A stretch of 64,000 nt of DNA. Origin: Belnapia rosea (GTDB lineage: Bacteria; Pseudomonadota; Alphaproteobacteria; Acetobacterales; Acetobacteraceae). Below, in pieces: positions 41,330-50,762 of the stretch (positions are counted from its first letter, which is position 1; every line of letters begins with the position of its first letter). The DNA is taken from NCBI RefSeq assembly GCF_900101615.1, contig NZ_FMZX01000001.1, forward strand, positions 1,178,001-1,242,000, written 5' to 3'. Position numbers and translations under genes: made by a program. Under the pieces are notes generated by a model that worked only from the letters and a program-made list of their open reading frames with translations, made no database searches and had not been told where the DNA came from.

Positions 41330-43635
41330 GCCGGCACCATCGGCGGCGGCTGGTGCACGGTCACCGGCGGCAGCGGCCCGTCCCAGCGCTCCACCTGCAC
41401 GAGGCAGGACTGGGCCGAGGGTCCCTGGCCCAGCCGCGAGGTGCCGACATCCGCCGTCAGCACATTCGGGTTGCCATGGACGCAGAGCGCATCCGGGTCC
41501 CCCGGCACCTGCGGGTCGTACCAGGCGCCCGTCGCCATGGCGGCGACGCCGGGCCGCATCCCCTCCTTGATCCGCACACCGCCGAGGCAGGCGCCGCGTG
41601 CGTTGAAGACGCGGACGATATCGCCCTCGCGCAGCCCGCGCGCCGCAGCATCCTCCGGGCTCAGATGGATCGGCTCCCGCCCCTGGATCTTCCCCGCCGC
41701 CGCGACGCGGCCGGGGTCGAGCTGGCCGTGCAGCCGCGTCGCCGGCTGGAAGGAGAGCAGGTGCAGCGGATACTCGGCCGCGGCCGGCGCGCCGAGCCAC
41801 TCGCGCGGCTCACGCCAGACCGGGTGGCCCGGGCAGTCGTCATAGCCGAAGCTGGCGATGGTCTCGCTGAACAGCTCCACCTTGCCGGAGGGCGTATTCA
41901 GCGGCTCGCCCTCCGGGTCGGCACGGAAATCGGCGAATTGGGTGTATTCCTCGCCCGGCGCGACGGGCGGTGCCTCGACATGGCCCTCCGCCCAGAAGCG
42001 CTCGAATTCCGGCGCCTCGAAGCCGAGCCGGCCGCAGGCCACCCGCCATTGGCCATAGAGGTGGCGCAGCCAGGCGCCCTCGTCGCGCTGCTCGGTGAAG
42101 CGGTCGCGGTAGCCGAGCGCATCGGCGATATCGGCCAGCATGTCGGTATCGTTGCGCGCCTGGCCCTGGGGCGGGATGGCCTGGTGCATGGCGCGGACGA
42201 AGCGGTCGCGGTTGCTCGAGGCGATGTCGTTGCGCTCCAGCGTCGTCGTCGCCGGCAGCACGATATCGGCCTGCCGGGCGAGCGCCGTCCACCAGGGCTC
42301 CTGCACCACGATCGTCTCGGCCCGTGCCCAGGCGCGCTGCAGCCGCGGCAGGTCCTGGTGGTGGTGGAAGGGGTTGCCGCCCGCCCACCAGATCATCCGG
42401 ATATCGGGCAGGGTGATGCGCTGGCCGTTGAACTCCAGCACCTCGCCCGGCCGCTCCAGCAGCTCCGTCACCCGCGCCACGGGGATGGCGAGCCCCGCAG
42501 GGTTGCGGATGCCGGGCGAGGAAACGGCCGGCAGTTCCCGCCGCGGCACGCCCATGCCGCCGATGCTGCCATAGCCGAAGGCGACGCCCTGCCCCGGCTT
42601 GCCGATGGCACCCAGCATCGCCGCCAGCGCCACCAGCATCCAGTAGGGCTGCTCGCCGTAATCCGCCCGCTGCAGCGACCAGGCGGCGGTCAGCATGGTC
42701 GGCTGCGCCGCGCAGTCGAGGGCGAGGCGGCGGATCACCTCCACCGGGATGTCGGTGATCGGCGCGGCCCAGTCAGGCGTCTTCGCCTGCCCGTCGCTCT
42801 CGCCCAGGATATAGGCCCGCAGCTGCGGCCAGCCGGTGCAATGCGTGGCGAGGAAGCCGCGATCCTCGCGCCCCTCGCTCACCAGCACATGCGCCATCGC
42901 CAGCAGCAGCGCGGTATCCGTCCCCGGCCGGATCGACACCCATTCGGCGCCGAGCTCCGCCTCGGTATCGCCGCGGAAGGGCGAGATGTTGACGAGGCGC
43001 ACCCCGGCCGCCGCCGCCTGCCGCATCAGCGGCCCGTATTCGTGCCGCCCCTGCCCGCCCGAGGCGACCATGCCGTTCTTCGCCGCCAGCCCGCCGAAGC
43101 AGAGCATCAGCCGCGCATGCCGCGCGATCGCCATCCAATCCGTGGTGCGGCCCAGCAGCACCTCGTTGGTGCCGAGCACATGCGGCAGCAGCGCCTGCGC
43201 CGCCGCATAGGAATAGGCATGCACCGAGGAGGTGAAGCCGCCACCGAGCCCGAGGAAGCGCTGCAGCTGCGTCTTCGCATGGTGGTAGCGCCCGGCCGAG
43301 GACCAGCCATAGGAACCGCCGAAGATGGAGGTCGCGCCATGCTCCGCGCGGATGCGCGCCGTCTCCTCGGCGAGGATGCGCGTCGCCTCGTCCCAGGAGA
43401 CGGGCACGAAGGGATCGCCGCCCCGCAGATGCCCGCGCCGCCGCCCCTCGATCCAGCCACGGCGGATATAGGGCCGGTCGATGCGCGACGGCGCGTGGAC
43501 CACATCCGGCACCGCCTCGATCAGGCTGCCGGGGAAAGGATCCGGGCCGAAGGGGCGGACGCCGGTGACGCGGCCATTCTCCACCACGGCATCGAAATAG
43601 CCCCAATGGGAGGCATGCGGCTTGATTTCGGTCAT
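41326..43635 (-). CDS. molybdopterin-dependent oxidoreductase, BisC/TorA/DMSO-reductase type
   Basis: 769 aa. It belongs to the DMSO-reductase family without an N-terminal iron-sulfur cluster motif. The molybdenum ligand is probably Ser113 in GGSYGWSSAGRYHH. Other landmarks are PSRIDRPYIRRGWIEG, SVHAYSYAAAQALLPH, MIWWAGGNPFHHHQDL and the C-terminal molydopterin-binding VFNARGACLGGVRIKEGM. There is no Tat signal peptide, so it is likely cytoplasmic, like biotin sulfoxide reductase (BisC); the substrate could be an S- or N-oxide. The start at 43635 begins MTEIKPHASHWG. It is followed with a four-base overlap by the exported PhoX-like gene, an unusual partner. Confidence 0.9.
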   Translation of the reverse strand: MTEIKPHASHWGYFDAVVENGRVTGVRPFGPDPFPGSLIEAVPDVVHAPSRIDRPYIRRGWIEGRRRGHLRGGDPFVPVSWDEATRILAEETARIRAEHGATSIFGGSYGWSSAGRYHHAKTQLQRFLGLGGGFTSSVHAYSYAAAQALLPHVLGTNEVLLGRTTDWMAIARHARLMLCFGGLAAKNGMVASGGQGRHEYGPLMRQAAAAGVRLVNISPFRGDTEAELGAEWVSIRPGTDTALLLAMAHVLVSEGREDRGFLATHCTGWPQLRAYILGESDGQAKTPDWAAPITDIPVEVIRRLALDCAAQPTMLTAAWSLQRADYGEQPYWMLVALAAMLGAIGKPGQGVAFGYGSIGGMGVPRRELPAVSSPGIRNPAGLAIPVARVTELLERPGEVLEFNGQRITLPDIRMIWWAGGNPFHHHQDLPRLQRAWARAETIVVQEPWWTALARQADIVLPATTTLERNDIASSNRDRFVRAMHQAIPPQGQARNDTDMLADIADALGYRDRFTEQRDEGAWLRHLYGQWRVACGRLGFEAPEFERFWAEGHVEAPPVAPGEEYTQFADFRADPEGEPLNTPSGKVELFSETIASFGYDDCPGHPVWREPREWLGAPAAAEYPLHLLSFQPATRLHGQLDPGRVAAAGKIQGREPIHLSPEDAAARGLREGDIVRVFNARGACLGGVRIKEGMRPGVAAMATGAWYDPQVPGDPDALCVHGNPNVLTADVGTSRLGQGPSAQSCLVQVERWDGPLPPVTVHQPPPMVPA

Positions 43636-43756
43636 GGTTCGAACTCTGCTTTGGCCGCGGACCTTGCCACCTGATGGCCGATGCCGTCCACGGGGGCGGC
43701 CAGACCTTCGCGGCCTGGTGTTCGGCCGCGCCGCGAACACGCCGCGTCGCCGGGAC

Positions 43757-43786
43757 TTGGGTTGCCCGCCATTCCGCGCCTACACT
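43757..43786 (+). promoter_or_regulatory. candidate promoter of the aminotransferase gene
   Basis: TTGGGT (43757-43762) and TACACT (43781-43786) are separated by 18 bases, 28 bases ahead of the aminotransferase start at 43814. The 178-base divergent region to the molybdoenzyme gene holds nothing else I can name. Confidence 0.4.
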
Positions 43787-43813
43787 CCCCCATCCGTCAG
43801 GAAGGCCACTGCC

Positions 43814-45208
43814 ATGACCCCGCCCCGCAATTCCAATGCCGCCCGCGACATCGCCTATGCGCTGCATCCCTACACCGACCACAAGGCGCATCTGCAGAAC
43901 GGCCCGCTGGTGATCAGCCGCGGCAAGGGCGTGCGGGTCTTCGACGAGCAGGGCAAGGAATACATCGAGAGCGTCGCCGGCCTCTGGTGCGCCAGCCTCG
44001 GCTTCGACAATGAGCGCCTGGTGCAGGCCGCGACCGACCAGATGCGGAAGCTCCCCTTCTACCACGCCTTCACCGCCAAGTCGCACGAGCCGCTGATCGA
44101 CCTCAGCGAGATGCTGATCGAGCGCGCGCCCTCGCCGATGAGCAAGGTGTTCTTCGCCAATTCCGGCTCGGAGGCGAATGACAGCGCGATCAAGATGATC
44201 TGGTACATGAACAACGCCATCGGCCGGCCCGAGAAGAAGAAGATCATCGCCCGGCTGAAGGGCTATCACGGCATCACCCTGGCGGCCGCCTCGCTGACGG
44301 GCCTGCCGGCGAACCACAAGCTGTTCGACCTGCCGATCGCCGGCTTCCACCACGTCTCGACGCCGCACCACTACCACAACGCCCTGCCCGGCGAGTCGGA
44401 GGAGGATTTCGCCACCCGCCTCGCCGAGGAGCTGGAGCAGAAGATCCTGGCCGAGGGGCCGGAGACGGTCGCCGCCTTCTGGGCCGAGCCGATCATGGGC
44501 GCCGGCGGCGTCATCCTGCCGCCCGCCGGCTACTTCCCCAAGATCCAGGCGGTGCTGAAGAAGTACGACGTGCTCTTCGTCGCCGATGAGGTGATCTGCG
44601 GCTTCTGGCGCACCGGCAGCTACTGGGGCAGCCAGACGCTCGACATCCAGCCGGACATCCTGGTCTGCGCCAAGGCGCTCTCGGCCTCCTACCTGCCGAT
44701 CTCGGCGGTGCTGGTGAACGAGCGCGTCTTCCAGGGCATCGCCGAGGGCTCCTCCTCCGTCGGCACCTGGGGCCATGGATTCACCTATTCCGGCCATCCG
44801 GTGCCGGCCGCCGTCGCGATCGAGACGCTGAAGATCTATGACGAGATGGATATCGGCGGCCATGTGAAGAAAGTTGGCGCGCATATGCAGGCGCAGCTCC
44901 GCGCCCGCTTCGCCGACCACCCGATGGTGGGCGAGGTGCGCGGCACCGGCCTGATCGGCGCCATCGAGCTGGTCGCCGACAAGGACGCGAAGCGGAACTT
45001 CGACCCGGCCCAGAAGGTCGGCGCCCGCCTGACCAAGCTCGGCGAGCAGAACGGCGTCATCATGCGCGCCATGACCAATGACAGCATCGGCTTCTCCCCG
45101 CCGCTCATCATCAGCGAGGAGGAGGTGGACGAGATGCTGAACCGGGTGGCGAAGTCGCTGGACGAGGTCATGGTGCAGGTGCGCCGCGAGAGCCTCTCCG
45201 CCGTTTGA
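43814..45208 (+). CDS. class III PLP-dependent aminotransferase (omega-amino acid:pyruvate type)
   Basis: 464 aa, cytoplasmic. The fold-type I motifs are present: FFANSGSEANDSAIKM for PLP phosphate binding, GYHGITLAAASLTGL, the Asp in VLFVADEVICGFWRTG, and Lys287 in LVCAKALSASYLPISA as the PLP-binding lysine. The N-terminus (HPYTDHKAHLQNGPLVISRG) resembles the omega-amino acid and putrescine/pyruvate aminotransferase branch, so the likely acceptor is pyruvate and the donor an amine or beta-amino acid. The ATG at 43814 follows AGGAAGG. Its stop overlaps a TTG start of the next gene. Confidence 0.92.
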   Translation: MTPPRNSNAARDIAYALHPYTDHKAHLQNGPLVISRGKGVRVFDEQGKEYIESVAGLWCASLGFDNERLVQAATDQMRKLPFYHAFTAKSHEPLIDLSEMLIERAPSPMSKVFFANSGSEANDSAIKMIWYMNNAIGRPEKKKIIARLKGYHGITLAAASLTGLPANHKLFDLPIAGFHHVSTPHHYHNALPGESEEDFATRLAEELEQKILAEGPETVAAFWAEPIMGAGGVILPPAGYFPKIQAVLKKYDVLFVADEVICGFWRTGSYWGSQTLDIQPDILVCAKALSASYLPISAVLVNERVFQGIAEGSSSVGTWGHGFTYSGHPVPAAVAIETLKIYDEMDIGGHVKKVGAHMQAQLRARFADHPMVGEVRGTGLIGAIELVADKDAKRNFDPAQKVGARLTKLGEQNGVIMRAMTNDSIGFSPPLIISEEEVDEMLNRVAKSLDEVMVQVRRESLSAV

Positions 45209-46446
45209 CGCGCCTCGCCTGGTCCCCCTCGCTGCCGGTCGCCGCAGCCCTCGCGGTCGGCCCGGCGGCGGGGGTGCTGCAATCGAAGGCGCTGGCGCCC
45301 ATCGCGGTGGCGGCGCTCCTCCTCTCCGTGCTGGCGCATCGCCGGCGGCACGGCGCCTGGCCCTGGCCGCGCGGCGCCGCGGCCTGGCTCGCGATCGGCC
45401 TCTTCGGCTGGGCGGCGGTGACGGCGCTCTGGGCGATCGAGCCGCTGCGCGCCCTCGGCACCTCGCTCCAGCTCGGCGGCTTCGTCGCCCTCGGCGCCGC
45501 GGCGGCGCGGGCGGTGGCGGAGGATGACGAGGCCGCCAGGCGCCGGCTGATGCTGGCGGCGACCGGGGGCCTCACCGCCGGCATCCTGCTCGCAGGCCTC
45601 GATGCCGCGACGGGCAATGCCATCCGCGCCGCCGTGCGCGGGCTGAAGGAGATCCCGCCGACGCTGGCCTTCGGCCTCAAGCCGGCCGCCTCCGCCATGG
45701 CGCTCTGGCTGCCGCTGGTCGCGGCGGCGCCGCTGAGCCGCTGGCTGCGGGCGGCCGTCATCGCGGCCGGCGCCACCGTGCTGGTGCTGCTGCCCGGCGA
45801 GGCGGCGAAGCTCGCCGTGCTCTCCGGCCTGCTGGTCGGCGGCCTCGCCCTGCTGCTGCCGCGTGGTGGCCGCATTGCGCTCGGCGCCGTCCTGGCCATC
45901 GCCCTCATCGCCATGCCGATGCTGCTCGGCCCGGTGCTGGCCCGCGGCGTGCCCGCCGCCGGCATCCCGCCCTCGGCGGCGCACCGGCTGCTGATCTGGG
46001 ATTTCGTCATCACCCGCATCGCCGACCGCCCCCTGCTCGGCTGGGGGATGGAGGCGAGCCGCGCCGTGCCCGGCCACCGCAGCCATCCGGGCCCCGAGGC
46101 CATGGTCCGCTTCGGCCTCGGCCTGACGGAGCGGACCGCCTGGCTGTCCGGCGCCGAGCTGCTGCCGCTGCACCCGCATAACGGCGCGCTGCAGCTGCGG
46201 CTGGAGCTCGGCTGGCCCGGCGTGCTGATCGCCGCGGCGCTGGCGGCCGCGCTGGCGCTGGCCTGCGTCTCGCCGGTGGCGCTGGCGATGCTGGCGGCCG
46301 GCGCCGTCACCGCCATGCTGAGCTTCGGCGCCTGGCAGGAATGGTGGGTCGGGGCGGAGCTGCTGGCCGTCGCCGCCGCGGCTGGGGTGCGGCGGCGGCC
46401 TAGCCTTCCTCCGCCAGGCGGTAGCCCACCGCCGGCTCCGTCCTGA
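45205..46446 (+). CDS. O-antigen ligase-like membrane protein (Wzy_C family)
   Basis: 413 aa with ten or more hydrophobic helices. The signature HPHNGALQLRLELGWPG near residue 325 is the Wzy_C/WaaL motif, with the His and Asn of the periplasmic loop. Such proteins ligate or polymerise lipid-linked O-antigen or other glycans. The start appears to be TTG at 45205, overlapping the TGA of the aminotransferase (TTGA); no better start is available. The last 47 bases overlap convergent kdpE. It stands next to the KDO operon on the other strand, fitting a lipopolysaccharide neighbourhood. Confidence 0.78.
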   Translation: MTRLAWSPSLPVAAALAVGPAAGVLQSKALAPIAVAALLLSVLAHRRRHGAWPWPRGAAAWLAIGLFGWAAVTALWAIEPLRALGTSLQLGGFVALGAAAARAVAEDDEAARRRLMLAATGGLTAGILLAGLDAATGNAIRAAVRGLKEIPPTLAFGLKPAASAMALWLPLVAAAPLSRWLRAAVIAAGATVLVLLPGEAAKLAVLSGLLVGGLALLLPRGGRIALGAVLAIALIAMPMLLGPVLARGVPAAGIPPSAAHRLLIWDFVITRIADRPLLGWGMEASRAVPGHRSHPGPEAMVRFGLGLTERTAWLSGAELLPLHPHNGALQLRLELGWPGVLIAAALAAALALACVSPVALAMLAAGAVTAMLSFGAWQEWWVGAELLAVAAAAGVRRRPSLPPPGGSPPPAPS

Positions 46447-47095
46447 CCAGGGCGGCGGCCGGCCCCAATTTCTGCCGGAGATGCCCGACATAGACGCGGA
46501 GATACTGCGCGTCCTCGGCATGCGCCGGGCCCCAGACGGCGGTGAGCAGCTGGCGCTGGGTCACCACCCGGCCGCCCGCCTTCAGCAGCACGACCAGCAG
46601 CTCCCACTCCCGGGGCGTCAGCTTCAGCGCCTCGCCGGCCAGGCGGGCGAGGCGCCGGCCGAGATCGACCTCGAGCAGCCCGAGCCGCACCACCCCGCCC
46701 GGATCCGGCTCCCCCGCCGCCGCCGCCGCGCGGCGCAGCCCGGCACGGATGCGCGCCAGCAGCTCCGCCAGGGCGAAGGGCTTCTCCACATAGTCATCGG
46801 CCCCGGCATCGAGCGCCGCCACCTTCTCCGCCTCGCGGTCCCGGGCCGAGACGACGATGACCGGCGCGGCGCTGAAGGCGCGCAGCCGGGCCAGCGCCTC
46901 CTTCCCGTCGAGATCGGGCAGGCCGAGATCGAGCAGCACCAGGGCCGGCGCCCGCGTCGCCGCCAGCCGCAGCCCCTCGGCCGCCGTCTCCGCCCGCAGC
47001 GGCTCATAGCCCGCCGCCGCCAGTGCCGGGCCGAGGAAGCGGTGGATCTGCGCCTCGTCGTCGATGACGAGCACGCGCGGCCCCGCGCCACTCAT
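46400..47095 (-). CDS. kdpE: response regulator KdpE
   Basis: 231 aa. An N-terminal receiver domain with the acidic pair in VLVIDDEAQIHRFL and phospho-acceptor Asp56 (LVLLDLGLPDLDGK), the conserved Lys in DYVEKPFALAELL, and a C-terminal OmpR-type winged helix (LTPREWELLVVLLKAGGRVV, LRVYVGHLRQKLG). It is the partner of KdpD, whose stop overlaps its ATG by four bases. In known systems it activates kdpFABC under potassium limitation, but no such pump genes lie in this window. Confidence 0.95.
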   Translation of the reverse strand: MSGAGPRVLVIDDEAQIHRFLGPALAAAGYEPLRAETAAEGLRLAATRAPALVLLDLGLPDLDGKEALARLRAFSAAPVIVVSARDREAEKVAALDAGADDYVEKPFALAELLARIRAGLRRAAAAAGEPDPGGVVRLGLLEVDLGRRLARLAGEALKLTPREWELLVVLLKAGGRVVTQRQLLTAVWGPAHAEDAQYLRVYVGHLRQKLGPAAALVRTEPAVGYRLAEEG

Positions 47096-49758
47096 GCCGG
47101 GAAGCGCAGCGTCACCCGCGTCCCCTGCCCGCCCGCCACCACCGGGCTCTCCGCCCCGATCCGCCCGCCCATCGCCACGGTCAGCCCGCGTGCGATGGCG
47201 AGGCCGAGCCCCGTGCCGGCGACGATCCGGTCCGTGCGGCTGGCCCGGAAGAAGGGATCGAAAACCCGACCCAGCGCCTCGGCCGGAATGCCCGGCCCGC
47301 TATCCTCGATGGCAACCGCCACCTCATGCCCCTCGCGCCGCACCGTCACCGAGACCTCGCCCGCGGCGCCCGAGAATTTCAGCGCATTGTCGAGCAGGTT
47401 GCCGAGCACCTGGTCGAGCAGCGCCGGGTCCAGCCGCGGGGCCGGCAGGCGCGGGTCGAAGCGTCGCGCGATCCGCCGGCCGGTGGCGCGCTCCAGCCGC
47501 CCCGCCGCTGCCTCCACCGCCTCGACCAGATCCACCGGCTCCCGCCGCGGCTCCACCTGGCCGTTCTCCAGCCGGACGATGTCGAGGATATTGGCCAGGG
47601 TGCGGGTCAGCCGCACCGTCTCCTCCTCCGCCGTCGCCAGCAGGTCGTCCCGCACCGCCGGGGCCAGCGCCTCGCCCGGCAAGCGCAGCGCGCCGAGCGC
47701 GCCGCGGATGGAGGTCAGCGGCGTCCGCAGGTCGTGGCCGAGCGAGGTGAGCAGGGCCAGGCGCAGCTGCTCCGTCTCCGCCCGCGCCGCGTCGCGGGCC
47801 GCCGCCTCGACCAGCTCGATGCGCTCGATGGCGACCGCCGCCTGGTCCAGCAGCGCGGCGAGGCTGCGGTCCGTCTCCGGCTCGAGCCGTGCCGCCTCGC
47901 CCAGCCGCAGCCCGACCAGCCCGACAAGCCCGCGCGCCGTCCGCATCGGGCGGAACTGCCATGCCGTGCCGGCGGGCAGCGTATCCGTCCCGCGCCCGGT
48001 CGGGCGGCCATGCGCCATGGCCCAACGAGCGGCGGCCATGGCGGCGTCATCCGGCTCGGCATCGATGGGGATGGCAGCGCGCAGCACCGGCTCCGGTTCC
48101 GCCTGGCCGGGCGCGGGCGGCAGCGGCATCAGCACGCAGGCCGGGCGGCCGGCGATCCGCTCCGCCTCCCGCGCCACCGCCTCCAGCAGGTCCCCGAGGG
48201 TGCCGGGCGCGCCGAGGCGCCGGCTGAACTCCACCAGCCGCCGCAGCCCGAGCAGCCGCGCCCGCGCCGCCCGCACCGAGCGGCCAAGGCCGCCCGTCGT
48301 CCCCGCCAGCAGCAGCGCCACCAGGCTGAAGACAGCGGCGCCGACGATATCCTGCGCCGCCGCAATGGTCAGGCTGTAGCGCGGCGGCAGGAACAGGTAG
48401 TTCCAGGCGAGGAAGGACAGCGCCGCCACCGCCAGGCCGTGCGGCGCGCCGAAGCCCACAGCGGCCGCGACGATGCCGGCGAGATAGATCATCCCCATCG
48501 CGCCTTCCGGCACGATGCCATCCAGGACGAAGGCGGCGAGCGTCGCCGCCCCGACCAGCCCCGGCACCGCGGCCCAGCCGAGCCATGCCGGCCAGGCCCG
48601 CGCCTCGCGCGGCGGCGGTGGCGGCAGCGCGGATTCCGGCACCAGGTGCAGGGCGAAATCCACCCCCTGCCGCAGCAGCGCCGCCGAGAGCGTCCGGCCC
48701 GTCAGGCGCCGCCAGGCCGATGGGCGGCCACGGCCGAGGACGAGATGCGTCGCGTTGCGCGCCCGGGCCTCGGCGAGGATCGCCCGGGGCAGGTCCGTGG
48801 CCACCACCGTCTCGGCCTGGGCGCCGAGCGCCTCCGCCTCGCGCAGGGCGGCGGCAGCGGCGCCGCCATCGCCCGGCGCCGCGGGCCGCTCGACATGCAG
48901 CGCCAGCAGCGGCGCCCGCAGCGCATCGGCGATGCGCCGCGCATGCCGCACCACCGCCTCCGCCCCCGGCTCGCTGCCGACCAGCGCCAGCACCCGCTCA
49001 CCGCTCGGCCAGGGGCCGGCGATGGCATGGGCGCGCATATAGCCGGTGACATCGGCATCGACCCGCTCGGCGGTGCGCCGCAGCGCCATCTCGCGCAAGG
49101 CGGCGAGATTCCCCTCGCGGAAAAAGCCGCGCAGCGCCCGCTCCGCCTGGTCGGGGCGATAGACCTTGCCGGCGCGCATCCGCTCCAGCAATTCGGCGGG
49201 CGGGATGTCGATCAGCTCCACCGCATCCGCCTCGGCCAGCACGCGGTCCGGCACCGTCTCGGCGACGCGGATGCCGGTGACACGGGCAACAGGGTCGGCG
49301 AGGCTTTCCAGATGCTGGACGTTCATCGTCGTCCAGACCTCGATCCCCGCCTCGCGCAGCTCCTCCACATCCTGCCAGCGCTTCGGGTGGCGGCTGCCCG
49401 GCACGTTGCTATGGGCGAGCTCGTCGAGCAGCAGGATGCCGGGCCGCCGCGCCAGCGCCGCGTCCAGGTCGAACTCCTCGAGGCTGCGGCTGCCGCCCGG
49501 CCCGGCGTAGGGGATCGCCGCACGCGGCAGCACCGGCAGCGGGCCGAGCTGCGCCGCGGTCTCCGCCCGCCCATGGGTCTCGACGATGCCGACCAGCACA
49601 TCCGCCCCGCCGGCGTGGCGCCGCCGCGCCTCGGCCAGCATCTCGAAGGTCTTGCCGACGCCGGGCGCCGCGCCGAGGAAGACCTTCAGCCGTCCCCGCC
49701 CCTCCCGTTGCGCGAGGGCCAGCAGCGCATCCGGGTCGGGGCGCGCCGGCTCCTCCAT
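47092..49758 (-). CDS. kdpD: osmosensitive K+ channel sensor histidine kinase KdpD
   Basis: 888 aa, the full family length. Domains in order: KdpD N-terminal ATP-binding domain (Walker A GAAPGVGKT at 29-37, Walker-B-like ILLLDELAHSNVPGSRHPKR), a universal-stress-protein-like domain (about 240-370), four membrane helices (about 385-480), a GAF-type domain, then HisKA with His675 in SLGHDLRTPLTS and the HATPase domain. The ATG at 49758 begins MEEPARPDPDALL; the frame is open much further upstream but that is the wrong frame of the kdsD gene. It starts eight bases after the kdsD stop, so it lies in the KDO operon. Confidence 0.95.
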   Translation of the reverse strand: MEEPARPDPDALLALAQREGRGRLKVFLGAAPGVGKTFEMLAEARRRHAGGADVLVGIVETHGRAETAAQLGPLPVLPRAAIPYAGPGGSRSLEEFDLDAALARRPGILLLDELAHSNVPGSRHPKRWQDVEELREAGIEVWTTMNVQHLESLADPVARVTGIRVAETVPDRVLAEADAVELIDIPPAELLERMRAGKVYRPDQAERALRGFFREGNLAALREMALRRTAERVDADVTGYMRAHAIAGPWPSGERVLALVGSEPGAEAVVRHARRIADALRAPLLALHVERPAAPGDGGAAAAALREAEALGAQAETVVATDLPRAILAEARARNATHLVLGRGRPSAWRRLTGRTLSAALLRQGVDFALHLVPESALPPPPPREARAWPAWLGWAAVPGLVGAATLAAFVLDGIVPEGAMGMIYLAGIVAAAVGFGAPHGLAVAALSFLAWNYLFLPPRYSLTIAAAQDIVGAAVFSLVALLLAGTTGGLGRSVRAARARLLGLRRLVEFSRRLGAPGTLGDLLEAVAREAERIAGRPACVLMPLPPAPGQAEPEPVLRAAIPIDAEPDDAAMAAARWAMAHGRPTGRGTDTLPAGTAWQFRPMRTARGLVGLVGLRLGEAARLEPETDRSLAALLDQAAVAIERIELVEAAARDAARAETEQLRLALLTSLGHDLRTPLTSIRGALGALRLPGEALAPAVRDDLLATAEEETVRLTRTLANILDIVRLENGQVEPRREPVDLVEAVEAAAGRLERATGRRIARRFDPRLPAPRLDPALLDQVLGNLLDNALKFSGAAGEVSVTVRREGHEVAVAIEDSGPGIPAEALGRVFDPFFRASRTDRIVAGTGLGLAIARGLTVAMGGRIGAESPVVAGGQGTRVTLRFPA

Positions 49759-49766
49759 GGGGGCGG

Positions 49767-50762
49767 CTAGACCACCCCCGCCGAGAGCAGCTGCTGCACA
49801 TGCAGCAGCCCGACCGGGCGCCGCCCGTCCTGCACCACCAGCACGTTGATCTTCCGCGCATTCATCTCGGCGAGCGCCGCGCTGGCGATCTCCTCCGGCA
49901 CGGTATGGCGCGGCGCGCGGGTCATCACCGCCCGGACCGGCTCGGCCAGGATGCCGGGATGCATGTGCCGGCGCAGGTCGCCATCGGTGACGATCCCGAC
50001 CACCTCGCCCGCCGCATCCACCACCACGGCGCAGCCGAGGCTGTGGCCGGTCATGGCGATGATCGCCTCGCCCATCGCCGCGTCCTCGCGCACCAGCGGC
50101 AGGTCGGGCGCGCGCTGCATCACCTCGCCCACGGTGAGCAGCTGAGCGCCGAGCTTGCCGCCGGGATGGAAGCGGTGGAACTCGGCCGGGGTGAAGCCGC
50201 GCCGCTCCAGCAGCGCCATGGCCAGCGCATCGCCGATCGCCATCTGGATCAGGGTGGAGGTGGTCGGCGCCAGCCCATGCGGGCAGGCCTCGGTCACGCC
50301 GGGCAGGATCAGCGGGATGTCGGCGGCATGGCCGAGCGCGCTCTCGGCCCGGCCGGTGATGGCGATCAGCCTGACGCCGAAGCGGCGCGAGTAATGGATG
50401 ATGTCGCGCAGCTCCGCCGTGCCGCCGGACCAGGAGAGCGCCAGCACGACGTCCGCCGCCGTCAGCATGCCGAGATCGCCATGGCTGGCTTCGGCCGGAT
50501 GCAGGAACAGCGCCGGCGTGCCGGTGGAGGCGAGCGTCGCCGCGATCTTGCGGCCGACATGCCCGCTCTTGCCCATGCCGGTGACGACGACGCGGCCGGT
50601 GGCGGCGAAGATCGTCTCCACCGCCCGCGCCAGCGCCTCGCCGAGCGGGCCGTCGAGCGCCGTGGCGAGCGCCGCCATCCCCTCCTGCTCCACCGCGATG
50701 GTGCGGGCGATGGTGGCGCGGATGCGGCCCGCATCCGTGCCGTGCTTCAGCGCCGCGCTCAT
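49767..50762 (-). CDS. kdsD: arabinose-5-phosphate isomerase, KpsF/GutQ/KdsD family
   Basis: 331 aa. It converts ribulose-5-phosphate to arabinose-5-phosphate, the first step of KDO synthesis. The SIS domain (about residues 40-185) holds [20 protein letters not shown] and [20 protein letters not shown], with the active-site His in [13 protein letters not shown]. Two CBS domains follow (about 205-331, [20 protein letters not shown]). The start overlaps the kdsB stop by four bases. Its place between kdsB and kdpD makes KDO the intended pathway. Confidence 0.93.
   Translation of the reverse strand: MSAALKHGTDAGRIRATIARTIAVEQEGMAALATALDGPLGEALARAVETIFAATGRVVVTGMGKSGHVGRKIAATLASTGTPALFLHPAEASHGDLGMLTAADVVLALSWSGGTAELRDIIHYSRRFGVRLIAITGRAESALGHAADIPLILPGVTEACPHGLAPTTSTLIQMAIGDALAMALLERRGFTPAEFHRFHPGGKLGAQLLTVGEVMQRAPDLPLVREDAAMGEAIIAMTGHSLGCAVVVDAAGEVVGIVTDGDLRRHMHPGILAEPVRAVMTRAPRHTVPEEIASAALAEMNARKINVLVVQDGRRPVGLLHVQQLLSAGVV

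Noticed and set aside
41353-43674. Plus-strand frame of about 770 codons across the molybdoenzyme gene
   Set aside because: Antisense shadow; the minus-strand frame has clear molybdoenzyme motifs.
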